From positions 1 through 34,034 of the forward strand of contig NZ_BLZO01000078.1 of assembly GCF_014132355.1 (NCBI RefSeq): a stretch of DNA of 34,034 nt, written 5' to 3'. Made by a program: the position numbers and the translations under genes. The stretch's first letter is position 1, and each line of letters starts with the position of its first letter. The notes beneath the pieces were generated by a model. It was not told the DNA's origin and did not search any database. It was given only the letters and a program-made list of their open reading frames with translations. The stretch is from Okeania sp. KiyG1. GTDB lineage: Bacteria > Cyanobacteriota > Cyanobacteriia > Cyanobacteriales > Microcoleaceae. Positions 8,596-16,481 of the stretch are shown piece after piece.

Positions 8596-10038
8596 ATGCC
8601 ATATTTAAAAGCCAAGCATTTAACAGAAGCTGAGAAAAAACGGGATGAGAAGGTAGCAAAGTCTACTCGTAACTTAGTCTTTATCAATGAAAAAATCAAA
8701 TTTCAGTCAGAAGAAGATTTAGAAAATTATATAGAATTAAATTTTAACCAGATTTTTCCAGACTTAGTTTTGATTAAGCGTCAGCATACTATTAATACAC
8801 AAAGGTGCGATTTACTATGCTCTATTAAATCAGTTAAACAACCTGTGATAATTGAGTTAAAAAATGAAGAGGATAGAGGTTTAATCTCTCAGCTTACTCG
8901 CTATAGGAAAGCTTTACTGATAGAAAAGCCTTTTGCAGAACAAATAGATTATTCATTACCTGTGAAATTAATAGCGATACGGCTAACGCCACGCTCCGCG
9001 AACGCTCCTATTTTCCATGAGGATAATTATACAGATAAGGAAGCTTCCAAGTTTGAGGATGATTTTTGTTTATGGGAGTTTAGTATTGATGTTGAACAGA
9101 ATAAAGATATTGCTAAATTTAATCTTTCAGGAAAAACTTATGATATTCCTTATCCTATATTTGGCTTCCCAGGAAAAAATTTAAACTCTGAATCTTATAG
9201 TAAAAGTTTACCGACTTTTGCTTGGGAATTTAATTTTAGACTAGATGAAAAATACAAGAAAGATTTTCAAGCTATACGAAATCAATTAATTGCTCAACCA
9301 AAAATCAAAGAAATGGTTAGCACGAGCTATCGAAAAGTATTGTATGGAACAGGTGAGGGAAAAAATCATAAAAAATTGGCAGAAATAACTAATATTCCTG
9401 GAAAAAATGTATGTTTATTTCTGTGGTTGCCGACATCTGTAGATACAAAGTCAGAAAGACCAGTAGAAAGATTTGGATTTGTTTTAAAAGATGCTAGTAA
9501 TCCTTTATCTCATGATTCTGTTGTTGAGTGGTTAGTATCAACTAAAGAAACTTTGAATAATAAAAATACACCCGATATTAATTCAGAAGTAGCTGCTTAT
9601 GGTAGATATGGTGGATTAAAATGGAGTAAAGCAAATTTATATTTAGCTAACGTGACTTTTCGTTACACTCAAGACCTAGCTAAATTAGAGGAGTGGAAAA
9701 GAGTAGCTAAAACATCTAAGTCTAAAGCATTAAACCAGGTAGTTAATTCATATCAAAATAATCCGACATTCTGGTTACTAATGTATGTTTTAAAAGGTGT
9801 GACACCAGAAACTATTACTGATGAAGATAGAGCTTGGTGGGAGTCATATAAAACACAAACTCCTACACATTTGGGTTGGTATATTGATTTGGCTATCAAA
9901 ACTTGGAATTATCAGATAAATAAGAAAACTATTTTTCAGAAAAAAATAGCCAGTAAAATGACACTCCTTTTGCTCAAAAAATTTATGTCATATATGACAA
10001 ATAAAGATTTAAAAATATTCTCCAAAAGAGACAAATAA
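8596..10038 (+). CDS. PD-(D/E)XK nuclease, NucS/DUF91-like, with unknown C-terminal region
   Basis: A 480-aa protein. The N-terminal third carries PD-(D/E)XK nuclease features: Glu in EEDLENYIELNFNQIFPDL (residues about 39-57), Asp in TQRCDLLCS (about 73), the E-x-K core VIIELKNEE (about 86-92) and the helix motif QLTRYRKALL. This pattern resembles the nuclease domain of NucS/DUF91 proteins. The large C-terminal region is not recognised. A 27-bp GC-rich repeat inserts nine residues (RLTPRSANA) between LIAI and PIFHEDN, just after the nuclease core. The last ~30 residues after WNYQI look like read-through: adding one T near 9916 restores QIK and a stop near 9922, as in the upstream remnant. 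It may act on host or foreign DNA; no partner operon is visible. Confidence 0.75.
   Translation: MPYLKAKHLTEAEKKRDEKVAKSTRNLVFINEKIKFQSEEDLENYIELNFNQIFPDLVLIKRQHTINTQRCDLLCSIKSVKQPVIIELKNEEDRGLISQLTRYRKALLIEKPFAEQIDYSLPVKLIAIRLTPRSANAPIFHEDNYTDKEASKFEDDFCLWEFSIDVEQNKDIAKFNLSGKTYDIPYPIFGFPGKNLNSESYSKSLPTFAWEFNFRLDEKYKKDFQAIRNQLIAQPKIKEMVSTSYRKVLYGTGEGKNHKKLAEITNIPGKNVCLFLWLPTSVDTKSERPVERFGFVLKDASNPLSHDSVVEWLVSTKETLNNKNTPDINSEVAAYGRYGGLKWSKANLYLANVTFRYTQDLAKLEEWKRVAKTSKSKALNQVVNSYQNNPTFWLLMYVLKGVTPETITDEDRAWWESYKTQTPTHLGWYIDLAIKTWNYQINKKTIFQKKIASKMTLLLLKKFMSYMTNKDLKIFSKRDK
8980..9006. repeat. 27-bp GC-rich small repeat inserted in frame in the nuclease gene
   Basis: Nine codons (RLTPRSANA) in otherwise AT-rich coding sequence. 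The core GCCACGCTCCGCGAACGCT has the CGCTCCGCG string shared with the repeat at 121-144 and, in other orders, at 25996-26041. It lies between conserved-looking flanks LIAI and PIFHED. Confidence 0.75.
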
Positions 10039-10162
10039 CGGGATGATGTAATATAGCAAAATTTACCCGCAATTTAGTTTGTATTAAAGATTAATCGAAA
10101 ATTACCTAATTTAGTAATTTGAGAAAAAAGATATTAGTTGATGATGCAGAAAATTTGACAGC

Positions 10163-10711
10163 TTAAACAGAAATGCTAATTAATTCCTCAATATTTTTCT
10201 TATTGATTTTCCACATCTCCTCTTCTTCCCAAATCCATCTACTGTCAACCCGCTCCACTGTACCGTCAAAATTAAACACTGTCGCCGTTGCCAAAGTCTC
10301 AATCCACACAGTGGCTCCACAACTATGAGGTTTTTCTGGTCGATAAACAATCCGACAAGGACCGTGAATCTCAACTTCGTGACCTTTACCTAAAATCTCA
10401 GAGCCACGTTGAGCAGAAAGTACATATTCACATTTAGCTTGAGGATCGACCTTTTTGAGCTTTCGATTTTTCTCTATATTAGGCCGATTAAAATGAAGAG
10501 TATTTTTACCACAGTGGCGATGAGGAGACCAATTGGGTTTAGGGCCACGTTTTCTACCAGAGACTCTTGGTTTTCCTTTGTACAGAGGAATTCCCCAAGT
10601 CCGACCATTTATTTTCCGAGCGCCTTGAATCCGACCTTCTTTGAGCAAAACTCGGACTCGTTGAGCAGAAATACTTAATAGAGAAGCTGCTTCAGTAGTT
10701 CCAACAAACAT
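10163..10711 (-). CDS. Helix-turn-helix (excisionase/MerR-like) DNA-binding protein
   Basis: A 182-aa protein. The N-terminal residues 1-45 read FVGTTEAASLLSISAQRVRV with LLKEGRIQGARKINGRTWGI following, the pattern of a winged HTH of the excisionase/MerR kind (helix, turn, helix, then the basic RTW.I.P wing). A basic AT-hook-like stretch GRKRGPKPNW follows at about 53-62. The remaining ~110 residues (CEYVLSAQRGSEILGKGHEV, HGPCRIVYRPEKPHSCGATV) have three spaced Cys but no domain I recognise. ATG 10711 has no strong Shine-Dalgarno. It converges with the nuclease gene upstream. The function could be a repressor, accessory or plasmid/phage-like DNA-binding protein. It is intact and its product is probably cytosolic. 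Confidence 0.7.
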   Translation of the reverse strand: MFVGTTEAASLLSISAQRVRVLLKEGRIQGARKINGRTWGIPLYKGKPRVSGRKRGPKPNWSPHRHCGKNTLHFNRPNIEKNRKLKKVDPQAKCEYVLSAQRGSEILGKGHEVEIHGPCRIVYRPEKPHSCGATVWIETLATATVFNFDGTVERVDSRWIWEEEEMWKINKKNIEELISISV

Positions 10712-11422
10712 AAGATTTAACTATTGCGTATAGCAGAATAATACTAAATAATACAAAGATTACAAAGTTATACATTTGAGGTGCTTCAGATAAAAAAATT
10801 TTCGCTAGTCTATTTTTCAAGCTAAAGAATATTCATAGCAAGACTCAAGAAGGTAGGTTCTCTAAATAGGGTTAGGGTTTGCCGAATAAAATTTTTTGCT
10901 AGGGATAGGAATCAACCCACCCCTAACCCCTGCCCTCCTGGCAGGGCTGTTTCATTCTCGATAGACACGGGGACGCGGTGACACACCAGACACGGGGATG
11001 GAAGTTTTTAATTTATGATTAAAAGTTGAGTTTTCACAATTTTAGTCAGAGCAAAAGGGACGCTTATTGGCTGAAAAATCGGCAAATTTTGGTAAATTTC
11101 ACTGTTCTACGATCCTCTCATCTCCCGTTCTCCCGCTCATCGTTAATCTACAATACTTTGAAACAGCCCTGCTCCCAGGAAGGGAAGGACTGAGGACTGA
11201 GTCAGAAGAAACGGGGAATTTAGAGGAGTAAAAGTAAGAATTGTCCCTCAATTTTTCTGTCCTTGATTTCCCAAAATGCTAACTTTTTGAACGTTTTAGA
11301 CTAAAACAAGGGCACTTTTTTGGAATCTCATAAGGCTAAAATCTTTATCTGTCAATACTTTGATAGTTAATCAGCAAACCTATTTACTCCTTGTTCCTTC
11401 TTCACTTTTAACAATAAAATCC
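10712..11422. other. Repeat-rich intergenic region
   Basis: It holds a GC-rich block (10915-10950, CCCACCCCTAACCCC then CCCTCCTGGCAGGG), similar to a block inside tnpB D near 19438-19480. It also holds two GACACGGGGA motifs (about 10963-11001) and a dispersed repeat (11248-11381). No ORF with recognisable product was found. Confidence 0.6.
11248..11381. repeat. Dispersed ~135-bp repeat, copy 1
   Basis: It resembles 22711-22846 in order and spacing of blocks: AATTTTTCTG, CTAACTTTTTGA, GTTTT-GACT, GCACTTTTTT, AAGGCT, GTCAAT-CTTTGA and a terminal A-TCAGCAA (the second copy ends TTGCTGAT). It may be a remnant or end of an insertion sequence. No inverted ends are confirmed. Confidence 0.6.
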
Positions 11423-13036
11423 TCAATTCTCCATAGTTGGAGGTTGGGCTGGAATAGCAGCAATAATTGCATCTATCACCTTAGCAATAGGCAATATTTG
11501 CATTCCTAAATCTGGCGTTTGTTGACCTTTCGGAATAATTGCCCTCTTAAAACCTAACTTCGCAGCCTCTCTCAACCTTAATTCCAACTGAGATACAGGT
11601 CGCACCTGGCCACCTAAACCAACCTCTCCCAGCAAAATAATCCTGGGGTCAACTACCCGGTCGCGAAAACTAGCCACTACTGCAATAGCAACTCCCAGGT
11701 CTGCGGCAGGTTCTTCTACACTCAACCCACCCACTGTCGCCACATAAGTATCTAACTTAGATAAAGGAATGCCGACCCGTTTTTCCAACACTGCCAAAAT
11801 CTGTTGCAACCTACCACTATCAATTCCAGTAGTAGAACGTCGAGGCGCACCATGACTTGCCGGACTTACTAAAGCTTGAATTTCTACAACTATTGGGCGA
11901 GTACCCTCCATAGAAACAACCGTGGAAGTTCCCGAAGCATATTCATCGCGACTTCCTAAAAATAACTCTGAGGGATTCAATATCTCCTTTAAACCATTCG
12001 CCACCATTTCAAATACTCCAATTTCGTGAGTAGCGCCGAAACGATTTTTCATAGAGCGTAACAGACGGTGAGAGGCAAAGCGATCGCCCTCAAAATACAA
12101 AACCGTATCTACCAAATGTTCTAAAACACGGGGACCTGCTAAAGCACCATCTTTAGTTACATGACCAACTATTAATAAAGTAATATTTTCCCGCTTTGCT
12201 ACTTGCATTAAAGCTGAAGTACATTCTCTCACCTGAGCAACCGAACCAGGAGCAGAAGTCAGCGAAGCAAAATAAATTGTTTGAATACTGTCAATCACAG
12301 CAAGATATGGTTTGAGAGATTCTAACTCTCTTAAAATTACTTCTAAATCTGTTTCTGGCAATAAAAATAAATTTTCCTGAGAATCTGTAGTGGAATCTTT
12401 TATAGTTTCAGCATTGTCATTGCTTTCTTGACTTTCGTTGGAGGATAAATCTTCATCCATCTCAACATTTGAAACAATATCCTTATTTTCATTTGAGGAT
12501 AAATCTTCATCCATCTCAACATTTGAAACATTATCCTTATCCTCTTCCTTTACTTCTACTTTATTGAGATTAACAATTAAACGTTGCGAACGTAATTTAA
12601 CCTGTTGTCCAGACTCTTCTGCCGACACATATAAAACTCGACATCTACTAGACAACTGATTAGCCACCTGTAATAAAAGAGTAGACTTACCAATACCAGG
12701 TTCCCCACCAATCAAAACCAAGGAACCAGGAACAATTCCACCACCAAGCACTCGGTCTAACTCTTCAAATCCAGAAGGCATTCTGGACAAACTTTGGTCA
12801 GAAATCTGGGATAATAGAAAAGATGCCCTTGGTTGACCATAAGACTTATCTGATTCAGATGCTTGACTGCCAATGTCTATATCAGTAAGTCCCAATCTTT
12901 GTAAAGTCGTTACAGTTTTTTGTTCTATCTCCGGTGTCATAGAACCCCAGGTATTACACCCAGGACATCTGCCCAAATGTTGAGCAGACTCATACCCACA
13001 TTCTCCACAAACATACTTTATTTTCTGTTTTGGCAT
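11423..13036 (-). CDS. radA: DNA repair protein RadA (Sms)
   Basis: RecA-like ATPase that promotes branch migration and recombination intermediate processing. The 537-aa product has the N-terminal C4 zinc finger (Cys10, Cys13, Cys24, Cys27), the Walker A motif GGEPGIGKST (about 110-119), a Walker B strand YLAVIDSIQT (about 244-253), the RadA-specific KNRFG motif (330-334) and a C-terminal Lon-like domain (AADLGVAIAVVASFRDR, GEVGLGGQVRPV). Between Walker A and B, at about residues 161-222, there is an acidic, Asn/Ser-rich low-complexity insert with an 18-residue tandem duplication (NVEMDEDLSSNE core). This makes the protein longer than typical bacterial RadA of roughly 450-460 aa. The gene is divergent from rpaB, with 163 bp between start codons. 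Confidence 0.96.
   Translation of the reverse strand: MPKQKIKYVCGECGYESAQHLGRCPGCNTWGSMTPEIEQKTVTTLQRLGLTDIDIGSQASESDKSYGQPRASFLLSQISDQSLSRMPSGFEELDRVLGGGIVPGSLVLIGGEPGIGKSTLLLQVANQLSSRCRVLYVSAEESGQQVKLRSQRLIVNLNKVEVKEEDKDNVSNVEMDEDLSSNENKDIVSNVEMDEDLSSNESQESNDNAETIKDSTTDSQENLFLLPETDLEVILRELESLKPYLAVIDSIQTIYFASLTSAPGSVAQVRECTSALMQVAKRENITLLIVGHVTKDGALAGPRVLEHLVDTVLYFEGDRFASHRLLRSMKNRFGATHEIGVFEMVANGLKEILNPSELFLGSRDEYASGTSTVVSMEGTRPIVVEIQALVSPASHGAPRRSTTGIDSGRLQQILAVLEKRVGIPLSKLDTYVATVGGLSVEEPAADLGVAIAVVASFRDRVVDPRIILLGEVGLGGQVRPVSQLELRLREAAKLGFKRAIIPKGQQTPDLGMQILPIAKVIDAIIAAIPAQPPTMEN
12441..12548. repeat. 54-bp tandem duplication inside radA
   Basis: Two near-identical 54-bp units start at 12441 and 12495 (each beginning GAGGATAAATCTTCATCC). 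They encode the doubled acidic 18-residue repeat in RadA. The unit is a multiple of three, so the frame is kept. Confidence 0.9.
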
Positions 13037-13199
13037 TTCTTAAAATAATTTAATATTCACTCGTAAATATAAAAAGCCTAAAGTTTCACTCATCCCAAGC
13101 TAAGAAGTAATACATAATGGTAATTTCTGTTGTTATTTTGATGATAGAGTTAAGAAAATTAATATAATTATAAATCTAAATGAAGGAGTGTTAGGAAAA
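13037..13199. promoter_or_regulatory. Divergent radA-rpaB promoter region
   Basis: 163 bp of AT-rich DNA must contain both promoters. I found no clear HLR1 pair (the RpaB binding motif) and no convincing -35/-10 set. An AAGGAG Shine-Dalgarno for rpaB lies at 13183-13188. Confidence 0.5.
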
Positions 13200-13931
13200 G
13201 TGGAAAATCATAAAGAAAAAATATTGGTTGTTGATGATGAGGCAAGTATCCGTCGTATTTTAGAAACTCGGCTGTCGATGATTGGCTATGATGTTGTCAC
13301 TGCTGCTGACGGGGAAGAAGCTTTGGAGACTTTTCGCAATGCAGACCCAGATTTGGTGGTATTAGATGTGATGATGCCAAAATTAGATGGTTATGGTGTA
13401 TGTCAGGAGTTGCGGAAAGAATCTGATATTCCCATAATTATGCTAACTGCTTTGGGAGATGTTGCAGATCGAATTACAGGTTTAGAGTTAGGTGCTGATG
13501 ACTATGTTGTTAAGCCTTTTTCTCCGAAAGAATTAGAAGCAAGAATTCGTTCTGTATTACGTCGAGTTGATAAGAATGGGAGTTCTGGTATTCCTAGTTC
13601 TGGTGTTATTCAGGTCAGCAGTATTAGAATTGATACGAATAAGCGTCAAGTTTACAAAGGGGATGAACGAATTAGACTTACTGGTATGGAGTTTAGTTTG
13701 TTGGAGTTGTTGGTAAGTCGTTCTGGAGAACCTTTTTCTCGGTCTGAAATTTTGCAGGAAGTTTGGGGTTATACTCCGGAGCGCCATGTAGATACGAGGG
13801 TAGTGGATGTTCATATTTCTCGACTGAGGGCTAAGTTAGAAGACGATCCAAGTAATCCAGAATTGATTTTAACTGCTCGGGGTACTGGTTATTTATTTCA
13901 ACGTATTATTGAGCCTGGTGAAGTTGGTTGA
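13200..13931 (+). CDS. rpaB: Response regulator RpaB
   Basis: OmpR/PhoB-family response regulator, essential in studied cyanobacteria, paired with the sensor kinase Hik33/NblS and controlling high-light and photosystem genes. From GTG 13200 the protein is 243 aa, beginning MENHKEKILVVDDEASIRRI. The receiver domain has the acidic pair at about 12-13, the phospho-acceptor Asp56 in LVVLDVMMPKLDGYG and the Lys in DYVVKPFSP. The C-terminal winged-helix effector domain covers about residues 140-240 (LLELLVSRSGEPFSRSEIL, VDVHISRLRAKLEDDP, GTGYLF). An upstream GTG at 13188 overlaps the AAGGAG Shine-Dalgarno, so 13200 is preferred and matches the family N-terminus. Intact. Confidence 0.96.
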   Translation: MENHKEKILVVDDEASIRRILETRLSMIGYDVVTAADGEEALETFRNADPDLVVLDVMMPKLDGYGVCQELRKESDIPIIMLTALGDVADRITGLELGADDYVVKPFSPKELEARIRSVLRRVDKNGSSGIPSSGVIQVSSIRIDTNKRQVYKGDERIRLTGMEFSLLELLVSRSGEPFSRSEILQEVWGYTPERHVDTRVVDVHISRLRAKLEDDPSNPELILTARGTGYLFQRIIEPGEVG

Positions 13932-14833
13932 AATATAGTTACAGTCAAATCAAAGCCTAAAAAAATAGGTAGTACTAAAAATTTAAGGATATTAGTTGCT
14001 ACATCCCTTTGATTATAAGAAGGTAGACGATAAAAATCATTACTTGTTTAGCACTACTAAAAATCCTAGTTATTCAGTAATTTTAAAAATTTGCTTATCG
14101 GTATCTAAATTTATCTTTTTCTTTATGGGTTTAATACCAATTCCTAAAAATAATGCTATTTTTATTGAACACTTCAGTTATTCAGTAATGATAATTGTTC
14201 ATTGATTTTTTAGCAATTATTTGTATGAATTCAAGATATCTTATTCGTCATTTACCGAATAATTAAGGTTCAAAGTCTCTCCTTTAAAGGAGAAAAAATA
14301 AAAAATTTTCCCTACCGCGTCAATCCTCTTCTTTTCAAGGAGAGGTAATTATTAATAATTATTAATAGTTGAACTACTTCCTACTCTCTGCTTTCAAGAA
14401 GATGTAGCAAAAATGCGCGATATTTGGGTATAAGATTCCACACTTCAACTGCTGTGTCTACAATTGGTTGGAGTTATCAGGCACGAAGTGGCTTGTCAAA
14501 GACTATCCCCATCAACTTTTTCCTTCTTTTTTCTTCCTTTTTCCTTCCTTTTTCCTTCTTCAATAAATTTAATGATTTAAATTATAGCTTTCAAAATTTA
14601 TGTAGAGACTATATAGCAATCAGGAATCAGTTGTGAGAATTGAGGTGTTCCTTAAAAGTATAGAATATACCAGTTATCATATTCATATCATACATTTTTT
14701 TCTTATTCTCTGTTCCCAGTTATCTAAAATTTGCCAATATATAACAACTTAAATCATATTGCTATATATTCATATTTCTCAAAGATAAACACTATATTAA
14801 ACCCTCTTTGTTTGATAATTTATTATTTAAAAT
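13932..14833. other. Long AT-rich intergenic region
   Basis: It contains short palindromes (CTCCTTTAAAGGAG near 14279; CCTCTT...AAGGAGAGG near 14328-14346) and a polypyrimidine tract of TTTTTCCTTC units near 14518-14562. Frames of 60-70 codons here have no recognisable features. No RNA gene was recognised. Confidence 0.6.
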
Positions 14834-15481
14834 ATGGCTCAATCAGACCAAAATCAAGTCCTACGAATGCTACCTATAATAGTAGGAGGATTAGGTGGAA
14901 CTTTACTCATGGTTAATCGATTTTTTACCCCTAATCTTTTAGCTTCCCAAGCTCGTTCTGATGTAGTAGGGGTAATTTTAAGTGCTTTTTTGATTTTAAC
15001 TGGTTTACTTTGGCAACAGATACAACCACGTTCTCCTGATACTGTTGAATTAATTGGTGAATCAGGATTTGAACTATTGCCAGAATTATCTGACATAGCA
15101 AAAAATGAACTTGCCTGGGCTTCTAGTTTATTATTAACTAATACAGTTACTAAAACTATTATTATTTGGTATCAAAACAAAGTCTTATTAAAAAGAGGAA
15201 TTTTACCATCTCACTCACAAGTAGAACCGGGAGCTATTTTTCAACAAGTTTTGAATAAACAAAAACCTATTTATTTAGTCGATTTAAAAGTTTATCCGGG
15301 TCGTATTGAATTTAATTATTTACCAGAAAATACTCAAGGTGTCATTTGTCAACCTATTGGTAAGAATGGCGTAATTATCTTAGGTGCAAATTCTCCTCGC
15401 AGTTATACTAAACAAGATGAAAATTGGATTTCAGGAATAGCAGATAAATTGACAGATACTTTGTCGAGAGAAATTAATTAG
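14834..15481 (+). CDS. CCB2/CCB4-like cofactor assembly protein of cytochrome b6f (DUF2930)
   Basis: A 215-aa membrane protein beginning MAQSDQNQVLRMLPIIVGGL. Two hydrophobic helices are visible (about residues 12-30 and 45-62), separated by RFFTPNLLASQARSDVVG and followed by LLWQQIQPRSPDTVELIGE. This is a signature I associate with the cyanobacterial 'cofactor assembly of complex C subunit B' family. Plant and algal CCB2/CCB4 take part in covalent attachment of heme ci to cytochrome b6 on the stromal side. The soluble C-terminal domain (about 65-215) has LSDIAKNELAWASSLLLTNT and PGRIEFNYLPENTQGVICQP. The gene ends 34 bp before the DUF456 gene, so co-transcription is possible. Intact. The family call is fairly sure; the role is from homology. 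Confidence 0.87.
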   Translation: MAQSDQNQVLRMLPIIVGGLGGTLLMVNRFFTPNLLASQARSDVVGVILSAFLILTGLLWQQIQPRSPDTVELIGESGFELLPELSDIAKNELAWASSLLLTNTVTKTIIIWYQNKVLLKRGILPSHSQVEPGAIFQQVLNKQKPIYLVDLKVYPGRIEFNYLPENTQGVICQPIGKNGVIILGANSPRSYTKQDENWISGIADKLTDTLSREIN

Positions 15482-15515
15482 AATTAATAAGACAGGTTAA
15501 TTTTTTGATTTTAAT

Positions 15516-16052
15516 ATGTTAATGGTAATTATTTATTGGCTTCTTGTAATAGTTATGTTGGTCGGTGTTGCTGGTGCTGTAATTCCAGGTTTGCCCGGTT
15601 CTAGTTTGATTTTAGCAGCCATTTTAGTTTGGAGCTTTATTCAAAATTTTACTGGGGTAGGTTGGGTGTTAGGAATGGCGATCGCTGTTCTTGTTTTGAG
15701 TACTTTAATAGATTTTCTAGCTACTTATTGGGGAGCAAAACAGTCTGGTGCTAGTAAATGGGGACAAATAGGTTGCTTCGTTGGTCTGGCATTAGGTTTT
15801 TTTGGTCTCTTACCAGCTTTACCATTCGGCGGACCTTTATTAGGGATGTTGGTTGGACCTTTTTTAGGAGCAGTTGTTGGAGAATTTTTATATCGGAAAG
15901 ATTTAGAGTTTACTCAGAGGGCTAAATTATCTGTAAAAGCTGGAATAGGTATAGTGGTCGGCACAATTGTGGGAAATATAATTCAAGGAATTTTAGCGAT
16001 CGCTACTGTGATAATTTTTCTTGTTTCAACTTGGCCGACCGTTCACAGTTAG
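15516..16052 (+). CDS. DUF456 family membrane protein
   Basis: A 178-aa, very hydrophobic protein with about four or five transmembrane segments: residues 4-24, 27-45, 50-68, 85-115 (Gly/Pro-rich GLLPALPFGGPLLGMLVGPF) and 140-172. The motifs VIPGLPGSSLILAAILVW and GEFLYRKDLEFTQRAKLSVK fit the DUF456 family, whose function is unknown. ATG 15516 is followed by a second ATG at 15522; either could serve, and no clear Shine-Dalgarno decides. It is on the same strand as the CCB-like gene, 34 bp downstream, so the two may form a small transcription unit. It ends three bases from the stop of the convergent secreted-protein gene. Confidence 0.87.
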   Translation: MLMVIIYWLLVIVMLVGVAGAVIPGLPGSSLILAAILVWSFIQNFTGVGWVLGMAIAVLVLSTLIDFLATYWGAKQSGASKWGQIGCFVGLALGFFGLLPALPFGGPLLGMLVGPFLGAVVGEFLYRKDLEFTQRAKLSVKAGIGIVVGTIVGNIIQGILAIATVIIFLVSTWPTVHS

Positions 16053-16055
16053 TAG

Positions 16056-16481
16056 TTAAAAAGAATACACTCTACCAGTAGGAGAAATATAAACTGATTT
16101 ATGGTCAGTTGCTTCTGAACCTGGTTTAACTCTAACTGTAACTGTATTACCTTCTGCACTATATTCATAAGTAAGTAAACTGTCATTATATATGTTTACT
16201 GTGCCATAACCGTCAGGTATACTTTGCAAGTCAACTCTGATATTTTTACTTCTTCCTGCGGGCAAAATTCTTTCTACTTCTGGAATTAAGTTATAGTTGA
16301 GAGCTTTTCCAGTCTGATTTAAAATCTTTAGTATAATTGGTTGTTTTGAATCTGCTGCTTGAGCTTCTGGTTGCCAATATCCAGGTACATAAGTAGGAGC
16401 ATTTTCAGATAAAACTTCTTTGGGATAAATTATGAAGCTTGAAGTTATTAATAATGTTGTGATTAGAGCAAATTTTTTCAT
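16056..16481 (-). CDS. Secreted or periplasmic protein of unknown function
   Basis: A 141-aa protein with a clear Sec signal peptide: basic MKK, hydrophobic core FALITTLLITSSFIIY, likely cleavage near VLSENA (about residue 25). The mature part is polar and predicted beta-rich (PIILKILNQTGKALNYNLIP, GTVNIYNDSLLTYEYSAEGN, TVTVRVKPGS), which suggests a small beta-sandwich domain. There are no cysteines and no lipobox. The ATG is preceded by GAGGAAAAA (about 16482-16490), a good Shine-Dalgarno. It is convergent with the DUF456 gene, with only three bases between stops. I do not recognise the family. Confidence 0.8.
   Translation of the reverse strand: MKKFALITTLLITSSFIIYPKEVLSENAPTYVPGYWQPEAQAADSKQPIILKILNQTGKALNYNLIPEVERILPAGRSKNIRVDLQSIPDGYGTVNIYNDSLLTYEYSAEGNTVTVRVKPGSEATDHKSVYISPTGRVYSF

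Noticed and set aside
10163-10711. HTH protein considered as an IS607 TnpA (serine recombinase)
   Set aside because: It has a MerR-like HTH, but the serine recombinase catalytic domain is absent.
13188-13190. Earlier GTG as the start of rpaB
   Set aside because: It overlaps the AAGGAG Shine-Dalgarno and adds four residues not typical of the family; GTG 13200 fits better.
13996-14636. Two frames of about 70 codons between rpaB and the CCB-like gene
   Set aside because: Low-complexity translations, no start signals, and a polypyrimidine tract explains part of one.
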